From Nissolia schottii (taxonomy: Eukaryota > Streptophyta > Magnoliopsida > Fabales > Fabaceae): a DNA stretch of 64,000 nucleotides. The position numbers and the translations under genes are program-made. The notes beneath the pieces are model-generated. The model did no database searches, was not told where the DNA came from, and saw only the letters and a list, made by a program, of their open reading frames with translations. This document shows positions 44,950-55,339 of this stretch, piece after piece. Each line of letters opens with the position of its first letter. The stretch's first letter is position 1. The stretch covers positions 982,747 through 1,046,746 of the forward strand of contig QANU01076562.1 of the NCBI GenBank assembly GCA_003254905.1, in the 5' to 3' direction.

Positions 44950-47900
44950 CTAAAAAGTAATCAGGGAGAAATATTTTTACTGTAAATAAATAATAAATGG
45001 AAAAAAACATTAAAGAGTAGATACCATATTTTGACAGTAGCATGTGAAATGTCATAGGAGAGAAGGACACTTGTAGTTAGCGTGTGTCCCCAACTTGCTC
45101 TCCCGTGAAGCTCTTTTCAGGGTCCCCCCACCCCCACACAGGTCACAGGGGAAGATGGCATTTGGCAAGTTGGGCACCTCACTCACTAGGAAGCTTCCCC
45201 TAAATCATTCCCACCTTTACACGTTGGTTGGTTGGTTGGTTCAAAGGTACCAAAATAATTTGGTTGGCATCATAGTCATAACTCATAATATACGTGAAAT
45301 AACGAGTTACAAGTATCAAATTGAAAGTTGAGACATTTCTCAACAACTAACTTGGAGATGAACTCGTGGAATAACGTAGACCTTGCACTTGAAAAAAAGA
45401 AAAGAAAAAAAAAGAGAAGAAAATGGTAGATGAAGAAAGTTGGAATGAATAGCATGCACTAATGCCCCCACATAATGGACCGAACCAACCAGCACGGGAT
45501 TGGCTAATGGCCTAATGCCTAGTTTGAGCCAACCTACTTGCGAGATAGAGATTTTATTCCTCTAAAGTCTAAGCTGTGCTTCAAATATTAAAATGTATAA
45601 TTATAGTTTCTTTTAAAATAGAGATTTACGTCGAGACTCGAAAGAAAGATTCTAGCTTAGTAGGTTAAGATATGTTTTGAGACCCAATGAGTGCATATAG
45701 AGATGCTTATAGATGGAGAGAACTGAGACATTGAATCAGATAATTAGTCATAGTAAGTTAAGAACAAAATGTTGATCAGATGAGTCAACTTTCATTCACT
45801 ATAATTATAATTTTGTTTAAGAATAAAGCCATGTAATTATAGTTATGGATTAGGAAATTAAGAAAGACTTAATAGACTTGTATAATATCATGTAAGCGTA
45901 AATATTTTATAACATTTTTTTTAAATTATTAAGTTTTTATCATTAGTAATTGTAATTACATAGTCTGCTCTTTAAATTATATAATGAATGCAACATCCAA
46001 ATTTACCCATGAGTGTCTTCGTTTTGGTTTAATAATGTCATGGCTATCTAAAAGTGATTCTAGGAAATGCTATTAAAAAGTTAAATAGTATTATTTGATA
46101 AATTAATTTAAAAGTCATTTTTAATAAATAGAACACATGCTCTCACTAAAATGACTATTATGAACATAAATATTAGAAGATGATTTCTATTTTCACTTAT
46201 ATTGTCTTATGTTAAATGATTAACTTAATTAACTTTTAATAATTTTAAAAATTAATTTTATCATTTTCAAAACTTGAAGAAAAATTTAATCAATGTTAAC
46301 ATCTTCCTAAATGAATGGGAAGATTTTCTAAAAAATTATCACTTTTTCTTAAGAATAAAAATTACCGACATTTCTTAACAATCATCCTTTTAAGTTAACG
46401 AATGACACAATGGTGCATACACATTTTATTTTTTGTCCAATTCACTAAAGCCCACATTAACAAAGTAACTCAAAATATGCGTATGCATGATTGTGTTGTT
46501 AACTAATTTGATGAAGGTAAAAAAAAAATGAAGGAAAGTTTTTGTCCTTTTCCTAACATGAAATCATGGCCAGAACTAGGACATAACACTCCCTTTACAT
46601 TATGTCGGTATGACACGCCACTTCAGAGATCAGAGGCAACAATTGGATGTGACAAGACTTTCCCAAGTGGGTTCAAAAGTAAGTCCCAACTGAAAACTGC
46701 ATTAACGGCCTTTGCAACTTGTTCTCTTATCTCTGGTTATGCCCTCACCAACATTTATATTCCAAAAATATTATGAAGTATTATTTGTATTTACTGTCTT
46801 GTCTTGGTAACGTTGTTGTCTTAGATCTCATCCACTACAAAATAAAATCTTAAAAGGACATGCACTTATTATAATTTTATCTGATCACAAATAAAGGTGA
46901 GTTAACACATTATTTTATATTAAATATATAAGGCATATCTAAATAGTATAATTCAAATATAAAATACAATAGCTAAAATGATTAATATTCAAGTTGGTAT
47001 TTAAAAAGTGTTTTAATACTCTAAATTGTTCCTTAAAAAAATGTCAATGTAATTTTTAAAAAATTTAAAATGAAGCATCAATTAACCCTGAAATCCTTTT
47101 TTTAAAAAAAAGAAAATACCAATGGAGGAACTTACAGGAGCAAAGTTTAGAAATTTAAACATTTTTTTTTAAGGACTACCTAAGACAAATATTTTTCAGA
47201 CACTAACTTGAGTATTAACCCTAACTAAAATTAAAATTTGCATCCCAGTTTCAATTAGCACCTCAATGATGGTCTTGATTCGGTCGGACAACAAATAAGG
47301 TTCTCTGGTAAATTTAGTAGTCTTATCTGAAGTCTGAACACACTGATTTGTGGAATGTTGCGTATAGAAAACAATATCCTAGGCAATGCCATCATTACTC
47401 AAGATGAGTCAGATGAATAAGTAATGCAATGGGATCAACCCATCCATAATTAACTTGATATTCTATTCAAAATTTTATCTACATTTTTCTGCTTCATTCA
47501 TAGAAATCAATATTCGACAATCATATATAACCGCTGCTCTTAATTAATGCCCCGGTATAGGAGGAACTAATACCCTATCACAACACCAATATGTGGGGGC
47601 AAAAACAGGATAATGTGGCACATATTGGCTAGAGAGAGGCCTTTATAGGTTGAAGCACTAAGATGGTAAATTAAACGTGGGGCAATCATCCCTTAGTGGA
47701 AAATGTAACCAAAACGGAGGAATGTTGGCAAAACTAAACCCCACATATCTATTAGAATCTGATAAAGCATGAATGTGACATAGAACAATGTACAATGCAA
47801 CACAACACAACACAATGTGTAAAACGTATGATTTGAAATGCAATGCCGTGTCTAACACCAATTGCCTCATCATACAAACACATCTTTGAATTGAATTGTT

Positions 47901-48200
47901 CATGTTGTAGGCCCTTTATAATAATCCCTTCAGAATTATGGTAAAGATTGAAAAATAATACTAGAGATGCAAAAAAAAATCACAAGCCATCTCATTGCCT
48001 GTGTAGGGGAATAATAATTATGCCATTACCAATACTTCTCAAGTCAATTCAATAGCCATAACAGTCAAAGACCGCCACAAGAAAAGAAAAGATTTTTAAA
48101 AAAAATAGTAGTTCAAGACATGAATCTAATATGCCCGCGTCCCATTTTCCTCTAGTTATATGTAGAAATAAAACCAAGTTAGTTGGCCAAGTTCATCGAA
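44950..48200. other. About 3.2 kb without a supported gene
   Basis: AT-rich spacer with a GC-richer island at 45060-45250 (CCCCCCACCCCCACAC, then (TTGG)n). The frames at 45095-45331, 46528-46776 and 47658-47903 show no known domain. The last of these is repeat-like (AACACAACACAACACA). Confidence 0.4.
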
Positions 48201-48397
48201 TGTTAGCTAAGCTTATCCACCGCGGTCAGGCCATCCGAGAACGAGCTTACGGCTTGAAAGTCCAGCCCTCTTGTCCGTCCAGGCGCACCCCCTTTTAGCG
48301 AGGAGACATCCAACATGATCCTGCTATGCCAAAAATGCAAAAAAGTCAGTAAGGGAACTCGCACTTGAGCGCTAAATAAGCAATGCGCTCGGAAGGC

Positions 48398-50410
48398 TTA
48401 CAAATTCTTCGATTCCTTCTCGATCCCTGAAGAGATGCAGTTTATGATGATTTTGTCGTCGACTTTTGACACTAAATGATCCGCTGGTAGACTAATCTCT
48501 CTAGGTGCTGCTGAATTGAAAGATTCAGCAAATCAATTTTATGCTCATGTAGTTACAGACTGAGATCAAATTTATCTACAACACTGATTCTTACCTGACT
48601 TAGGTGGTGCAGCGACATAACCATCTAGCCCCAATAATTTCTGCAGCAATGGATATTTTCATATCAGGCTACTTAACGGTTAAATACTTCTCAAAGTCGT
48701 GAAGTTAGCAAATGAGCAGCAGGGTTTACCTTAAGTCTCTCGTAACACTCCTCAAGCTTGTCATTGTGTAAGATGAAATCGAATATGCGCGATGATGTCC
48801 CTGCCTCAATCTCAGCCTTAGCGTTTCGGAGTCGCTTCAGGATTTGTTCTTCTGTCTCTGTCCCTCTGGTTTCAAAGCACTGACGTTTAGCCCAAAATTG
48901 TGGGCAGGTTTGAGAGTTTAAAAGGGGGCATCACTAAGCAGCTTGTTACTCACCTGTCACGAAGGCGCTTCTCAAGCTCTTCCATTGATGGGGGACAGAT
49001 AAAGACGAATATGGCTTCGAGAGAACTAGACCTCACGGATCTTGCCCCTTGAACATCAATATCAAGAATACATCTCTGAATTTGAAAAAAAATAAAAAAG
49101 CATCTCAGGTGAGAAAAATAAAAAATAATATATGAAAAAATGCAATCTTACACGGTTGAAAACAATTTGGCACCTATAATAATTAAACAGAATTCAATTA
49201 AGCGTTCTAAACATCCAAGCTTGCAATAGAATGTACTATAATAATACGTAAACACAAAGAACTTACTTTCCCTGCATCTGCTACCACTTCAACAGCCTCA
49301 ACACTGGTCCCATATAGATTACCATGGACAGAAGCAAACTCAAGAAATTTTCCATCTTCAATCTCTTTCTCCATTACACTCTTCTCGGTAAAATGGTAAT
49401 GGACCCCATCTTTCTCCATGTTCCTTGGAGCGCGGGAGGTGTGGCTCACAGAAAAACCAAACATGGATGGGAACTCCTTCATCAGCATTGATATTAGTGT
49501 TCCTTTACCAACCCCGGAAGGACCACTGATCACAACAGGCTTCTCGGCATTGCCAATCACACCCTTACTCCACGCAACAACCTCGGTCCCCAAATTTTTT
49601 TGCTGCTGCCTAACATATTGAGTGTCCACCTGCCAATAATGAGAAAACGAAAAAATCAGCATCTATTAGGAAATTATAGAAATCTACCTATGTTTCAGAG
49701 TTTCCATGAATTTATAGTGTTTTGACACTAGATCAAAGGAATTGGTTCTACGAAACACCAACCTCTAGAAACCATATTTGATCATCTGGCTTAGAACCCT
49801 TCTTGAGAATTAGTATCCGGTCCTTCAAAAGCACAGCCGAGTGGCCTTTGCACGACACCGGTTTGGTGCCCTGCACAGTGGGACGAACCCTGCAATTTCA
49901 AAACCAGCATCAGCACCAAAAAGCCTGAGAGAAGCAGCTATGAAGCTAGGAAAACCTTAAACTGACCATTCTCCAAGACTACGGTCAAAAATTTGAACTT
50001 CAATGGACAAAGTTCCATCATCAGCACCACCAATGACATACTGTCAAACAAATGGAGGCTCATTGTTTGTTGTAGGCAGAAGATTTTCTAGATACTAATC
50101 TAATTGATAATTAGGAACATTGTTGTATGGCCTTACCGTTTTGTCGCCGATCGTAGTAGTTGTTTTGCATGTCCCGTTCTTCAATTCAAAGCCATCGGGT
50201 GACCCATTCTGAAGGTCATCAACAAGGAATGCTGGTGCTTCTCCCTAGTGATCACAACCAAAAGAGAGATTTAGCTACATACAAAGCAAAACCACTATGA
50301 TCCACATTTGAAGATCATGATATAACTGCATTCTCATTGAAACTTGACACCTTTCTAACCTTTCCAAATCCTCAATGAAACAGAAGCTAAAAAAAAGTGA
50401 TGCTTACCAT
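48398..50410 (-). CDS. GK: Guanylate kinase (plant GK-1/GK-2 type, kelch-like N-terminus)
   Basis: It converts GMP plus ATP to GDP plus ADP. Nine coding exons, all with AG acceptors and GT donors: 50408-50410 (ATG only), 50137-50244, 49967-50040, 49763-49889, 49267-49629, 48954-49075, 48730-48865, 48595-48640, 48398-48510. They sum to 1092 nt, or 363 residues. Residues about 15-104 form a kelch-like region ([29 protein letters not shown]). The kinase core has the P-loop GPSGVGKG (140-147), the GMP-binding SHTSRAPR (166-173) and DGVHYHF (178-184), the segment [12 protein letters not shown] (from 228), and the lid [13 protein letters not shown]. The C-terminus ends GIEKESKNL. The architecture matches the cytosolic/nuclear plant guanylate kinases, which are slightly longer (about 390 residues, from memory). 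The start fits [11 protein letters not shown] and the exon phasing. Confidence 0.95.
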
Positions 50411-50515
50411 GTTGAGAAATAAGTGCTTCCAAAAATCCTGGATTAAACCCTGACCAAAAGGCATAAACATGGATGAATATCATAACCATACAAGGGATCT
50501 ACCAATACATACAAA

Positions 50516-50553
<38 letters not shown>

Positions 50554-51019
50554 AAAAACCATTTCAATATTTCAATTGGCAGACATTGCAAGTTGAAACA
50601 TGAAAATGATAACCAAAATATTCCAATGAGATTCAAATTAGAGAACACCCCAGATTTCATTAGTTTCAAGGAAAACAAAATTTAGGGAAATATGTGACAA
50701 CTACTCACCAAGCTTGGTTTTTATTGCAACATATCACCCTGATCCCTCACCACAAAAATTTGGAATATTTTTTTTTATATATATATGGAAAAAAAAATCC
50801 TCAGAATTTATAGCCCGAACAATAAAACCAACCTGAAAATTCATACACAGTAAATCAAAAGAAAAGAAAAAAAAAAGGATTTGTACAAGTGGGGGCGGTG
50901 TTGAAACCAAACAACTCGCAATCAGAACAAGTGGATCAAACAGAACAAAACACAGATCGGAATGGCAGAAAAGATTAAAACTTCAAACCGAATGAGAGCG
51001 CCAATGTTGGTGATTCACC
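50411..51019 (-). other. 5' leader intron and leader exons of the guanylate kinase gene
   Basis: On the minus strand, a leader exon (about 50411-50449) ends with CTTATTTCTCAAC immediately before the ATG. It is preceded by an acceptor-like TTTTGGTCAG. A donor-like CTAAG/GTGAATC at 51019 would start a leader intron of about 570 nt containing a CT/GA microsatellite. The first exon would lie upstream of 51019. Predicted from splice motifs only. Confidence 0.5.
50520..50552. repeat. (GA)n microsatellite in the leader intron of guanylate kinase
   Basis: About 16 AG dinucleotides in an uninterrupted run. Confidence 0.95.
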
Positions 51020-51099
51020 TTAGCAACAGAACCAAGAACAAGCTCTTGGGAAGCTCTTGAGGGAGCTTGGTGCGTTCAAAGTGTTGAACAACCTTAAAA

Positions 51100-51300
51100 G
51101 GATGTTTGTGTTTTTTTGGGGTCAGAGTTGTTGTTGCAATGAAACGGAAACAAGGTTGGGAAGATGGAAGAAGAGGAATGAGGAGTTTGAAGAAGAAAAT
51201 GGGACGAATACGAAATTCATATTTGTAGGCGCAAATGCGAAAAAAGGAGAGAGGTAAAAGGGGGCGGCTTTCGTTTTCTTGTGCGGTGCTTGTGAACCCT
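51100..51300 (-). promoter_or_regulatory. Probable promoter/first leader exon of guanylate kinase, with an upstream ORF
   Basis: The minus strand is C/T-rich (CTTCTTCTTCCATCTTCCC), as in plant 5' leaders. It contains an upstream ATG opening a 32-codon frame (MNFVFVPFSSS to SLQQQL, about 51122-51220) that closes before the leader intron. No clear TATA box; a weak ACAAATATG lies just upstream. Transcription start is not determinable. Confidence 0.35.
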
Positions 51301-51339
51301 TCTTCTCTTCCTTTTTGTTTTCCTTATTCATTTTATTTT

Positions 51340-52180
51340 TGGGAATTTCTTTTGTATTTTCTTATTTCCGTGTTATTGGAAAATTACTTTTCTAGACGCC
51401 TACATGGAACATTTGAAAAATTACATATAAACATATATATGTTTAATTTTATTAATAATAAATTTGTATGTAGAAATATAATTAAAAATTTACCCACATT
51501 TGATAATTAGTTCAAATGATTTAGTGTGGGCTTGATTTTCGATTTCAAGCCATTACGAACATCTCTAACATGTCAAAAGTAATTATTTTTTCACTTCTTC
51601 AACCAATTAAAATTGATTTTGGCACCATCCCACCAAAAATTCAAACATGCACTTAGCCTTGATTTAATTATTTTTTTTTTGAATTAAAGTAGATGTAATA
51701 TTTTATTCCAACGAAAAAAATACAAGAAAATTCATAAGACAAAAGTATAAAGCACACCGTGAAAAAACCCAAATAAAACAATCAAAAGCAAAAGGGAGAG
51801 AGCTATTATTGTAACTAGCGGGCAGGCACAAAGCCGCATCTCTTATTTTTGTAGAAATGAGTATTATCTTGAATGAAGATGAGTATCAATGGAGTACAAG
51901 GCAAGAGTGGATGATAGTTGATTAATGCAATGATGAAATGGAAAGAGGATAATTTGATTGATCAAGAATTTGCGTGGGTTGGGAAGGAAATGGGTGAGTG
52001 AGTGGTAGTTATATTTTACGTGGGTGGGGTGGTTTATCATTTTGTAAATGCAAGTTATTAATTAAAAAAAATATAATATATGCAGAAGTTAGGTTAATTG
52101 TGTATGGATCTCAAAAGTAGTTATTTTAGGAACTCTCTTTGTATAATAGTATAGAGAGTTTTTTACTCTTTTGCCATTAT
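51340..52180. other. No supported feature
   Basis: AT-rich spacer upstream of guanylate kinase. Confidence 0.4.
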
Positions 52181-52189
52181 TACAGGGAC

Positions 52190-52420
52190 AAATTATCAAA
52201 ATACTCCTGTTTCAAAACATATTACGCAACTACCACCGTTTGGGCTGACGTGGACTTCGCGACACGCGTGGTCATCCATGTCAGATTCGCCAAAACGGTT
52301 GGCGATTTCGCACAAACCCTAAACTCCCATTTGAACCAAATTCGCCTACACGATTAGAGATTTTAGCACAAATTTGCCAACCGTGTTGGCGAATCCAACT
52401 CCCGTAGCCTATAAATTTAC
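52190..52420. repeat. Unclassified repeat with TTGGCGAA words
   Basis: The word GCCAAAACGGTTGGCGA near 52290 and its inverse-like CCAACCGTGTTGGCGAAT near 52379, together with TTCGCC words, form several short inverted repeats. I recognise the type as a dispersed plant repeat but cannot assign a family. Confidence 0.4.
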
Positions 52421-52908
52421 TAATTCCAACCCCCATTCCACAATACTCATCTCATTTTCCTAAATTGCAATTATCTCTCTAAAAATTTTATCTTTCTAGA
52501 ATTTCAGAGCTCCTGCTCTTGCATCCTTGCTGACCACCTGTCCTGACCACCCTCAACTTCGGTTTTGCTCGTGATAGATAGCCAATATTGTGGGGTTTAT
52601 TAGTTTTCTTTAGGGTTTCCTGTTAGCAAGTTGGATAACTTATGTAATGACATTTTAATTCATGTCTTTTATTATATGATAGTGTTTATTGTTCTTGGAT
52701 CCCTAACTGAGGCCAATGTTGGCCTTTTGAGTTACAAGTTTTCTCTTTCACTCAATATACTGTGGGTAACTTTAATTGTGTGAAATAAGAACTTATGAAA
52801 AATTACGTCGGCCTATGTCTATTAATACAATTCTTGCATGGCATGATGCACAATAGTTTCGCTCCTAACGCTGGCCTTGGTTTGGATTTTATGGTTTAGG
52901 GTATAGGG

Positions 52909-53305
52909 TTTAGGGTGACACCGGCCTGATCGGGTGATGCGCCAGTTTGGTATGGATCAGCCCATACCAAGTAGGCCACATCAGTGCCAGTGTGAGAGAG
53001 TCCTAGGGACTCTTTAGATTAGGGTTTATTTAAAAAGAAAAAATTAAATAATAAAATTATATTAATAAATATGATTGCATGAAATGTTACAAAACGTAAT
53101 GCTAGTCTAGTGGATAAAGCATTGCTGTGAATGGTAGAGGTCCCAGGTTTGAGTCTCACTGAAGGTAAAATAAGTTTATTTTTTTAGTAAACACAAATGA
53201 ACATTTGTGAGTAAACAGGCCGGCCTGACAGGCTCTTGAGTTAACAGTTAACAAGCTTGTTAAGGGCTTGGCCTGACCTGTTCGACATGATGTTGACACC
53301 CTATG
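52909..53305. mobile_element. Possible hAT-like MITE enclosing a tRNA-like SINE head
   Basis: AGGGTGACACCGGCCTG on the left and TGTTGACACCCT on the right look like inverted ends (AGGGTGWCA). GGCCTGAC-rich sequence lies inside both ends. Inside, 53104-53160 has box-A-like CTAGTCTAGTGGATAAAGC and box-B-like GGTTTGAGTCTC at tRNA-like spacing. No target duplication was found for either, so both calls are tentative. Confidence 0.35.
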
Positions 53306-53600
53306 TGGAGACACTGCTTCCCCACAAATAAAAATATTAAAGTAGAGTGAATAGTCCTACTAGAAGCGAAACCTTCAAGGGGGAGCTCCACACCCCCTCT
53401 ATGCTGGCTAAACGATGTGGGACTTCAATCTCCGTACCATTGCAACGGTCTTGGCCACTATAGCGATACGCTACTTCTGTACTGCCTTCACTGCATCATT
53501 GCAGTGGTCCCCAGACTAGGGATCACCTTGTTTTCTACTTCCTCGACACCTCCTAAGGTCCTAAGACCCTTCCTAAGGTCTTACTAACCCTCCTTAATGG
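53306..53600. other. No supported feature
   Basis: GC-richer spacer with CCTAAGGTC words repeated near 53552-53582; no coding signal. Confidence 0.3.
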
Positions 53601-53609
53601 CACTTAAAG

Positions 53610-54520
53610 AGGCAGGTTATCACATATTTCTACTAAAAAAGACCACAGACTTATCAAAGTTCACAACATGCCTGCTAACTTCTCTGTAAATAACAAGGAT
53701 CTCTTTCAACTTTTCACTATGATGTTGTTCAGCTCTGCTAAATAGTATGGAATCAACCGCAAATAGTAAATGACTATAAATGGGCTTCTACTACTTACTT
53801 TCAATCCCTTGATGAGATTATTACGTTCAACTTTGTAGATCATATAGGATAATCCTTCTACACAAAATAGAAATAGATAGGGAGAAAAATGGTCTCCTTT
53901 GTGAAGCACTCTTTTCTATTTAAAGAAAAAAATGGTTGATCCTCCACGACAATTGAAAATGAAAAATAGATACACTATCTCACCCTAGATATCCACTTGC
54001 TATTGAATCCTAATTTTTCTATGTTGAACCTTACAGAGGTCTACTCTACTCGGTCATAGGCCTTACTCATGTTGAGTTTTAGAGTAAGTTTTGAGGTCTG
54101 ATACCTCTTACTCCTTAGGAAATGCATGCATTCATGGGCAACAAGGATGTTATCACTAATGAATCGTCCTTTGATGAATGCACTTGATTTGCACTAATCA
54201 AAAGATTCATGAATTTTCGCAAGTGATGCACAAGAATTTTAGAGATAATTTTGTAGAAAACCAAGCAAAGGCTTATGGGTCTCACCTGAGCCATGGAGGT
54301 AGCATTTTTTTACCTTTGGAATAAGACATAGATGTTTATGATTGAAGCTTTTTAATAATCTACCCCTTTGAAGAAACTTCTAGCAGCTTTGATGATGTCT
54401 TCATTGATTATATCCCAAAAATGTTGATAAATTTTTTTTGTGAGCTCCCATTAGGTTAATTGAAAAGACAACTTGCTTAATTTTTGCTCTGATATTGGCC
54501 TGGTCAGATTTCTATTCATA
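53610..54520 (-). pseudogene. L1-type LINE reverse transcriptase remnant
   Basis: On the minus strand, in changing frames, the RT motifs of plant L1 elements appear in order: IKGRFISDNILVAHECMHFL and KLTLKLNMSKAYDRVE (about 54000-54190), KGDHFSPYLFLFCVEGLSYM with IKGLKVS (53790-53910), HLLFAVDSILFSRAEQHHSE (about 53720-53770), then VSRHVVNFDKS (near 53650). The catalytic FADD reads FAVD, and stops and frameshifts interrupt the frame. Endonuclease and 3' tail were not identified. Confidence 0.85.
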
Positions 54521-54999
54521 TTAATGGTGAATTTCTTTGGCAACTCTGTAAAATGGAATATTATAGATTCATATATAAAAGAATTACATGGATACAATCA
54601 AAGCATAATATTCATCAAAATCCCAACAATATGAGGATTATATATCCATCTTACAAGAAGAAATCAAAGGGCAAGGTGATGGACGCTCACCATGACACAT
54701 TCTCACACTGCCATGGTAAGTGTTGTCATGCTCCTTGATAACTCTTGACTCCATCTCCAACCTCTTCTTCGTTCTCCTTGGTCTCTGTTCTGTATGTTCT
54801 GCGATGGAATGAATTAGAGCTCTCGAATTTATGAGCTGAACTAGCTCTATTTATAGAAAACTTCAGTCTATGTCGCTGAGCGGATTTAGGGCCTTGCTGA
54901 GTGGCTTCAGGGCTATTTGGGATTGCTTCACTCTGAAGTTACTTCACCATTAAGCACCGAGAAGGAGACGTTAAGTGCTGATGTGACTGTTAAATGTGA
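54521..54999. other. No supported feature
   Basis: Spacer between the LINE remnant and the hAT MITE; the small frame at 54553-54738 has no recognisable domain. Confidence 0.3.
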
Positions 55000-55007
55000 C
55001 ATGTAGC

Positions 55008-55328
55008 TAGGGCTGTCAAAATGGGTCTGGTCCGTTTACCCGGTTATATGGACGGACTTTACATGCAAAAAATAGGCCCGCAAAAATTTGAAAAAAAATT
55101 GGACTCGCCCGTTTAGGCCTGGCCCATTTGGCCCGCGGGCTGACCCGTGAGCCAGTGAATTTTTTTTAAATAATTTTTTTAAAAAAAATAAACGCGTTAG
55201 CGGGCGGCCCATTTAGGCCCGCGGACTGACCATAAACGAGTCGGACCCTAAAAATATGCATATTTTTGGCTCGGCCTGTTTAGGCCCACAGGCCTAAATG
55301 GGCGGGCCCCCCCGTTTTGACAGCCCTA
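55008..55328. mobile_element. hAT-type MITE with exact 8-bp target duplication
   Basis: A 321-bp element has terminal inverted repeats TAGGGCTGTCAAAATGGG and CCCGTTTTGACAGCCCTA. It is flanked by an exact 8-bp direct repeat CATGTAGC (55000-55007 and 55329-55336), the hAT hallmark. The interior holds many GGCCC/GGGCC words (GGCCCGCGGGC, TTTAGGCCCGCGG). No coding capacity. Confidence 0.9.
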
Positions 55329-55339
55329 CATGTAGCACA

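Noticed and set aside
45095..45250. GC-rich island with (TTGG)n, considered as a miRNA or small gene
   Set aside because: No convincing hairpin with an unpaired loop and no known miRNA sequence was recognised.
46528..46776. 82-codon plus-strand frame starting MKESFCPFPNMKSW
   Set aside because: More balanced composition than most, but no recognisable motif, conserved context or splice structure.
52890..52918. TTTAGGG-like words resembling telomeric repeat
   Set aside because: Only two or three imperfect units; too short to be an interstitial telomere array.
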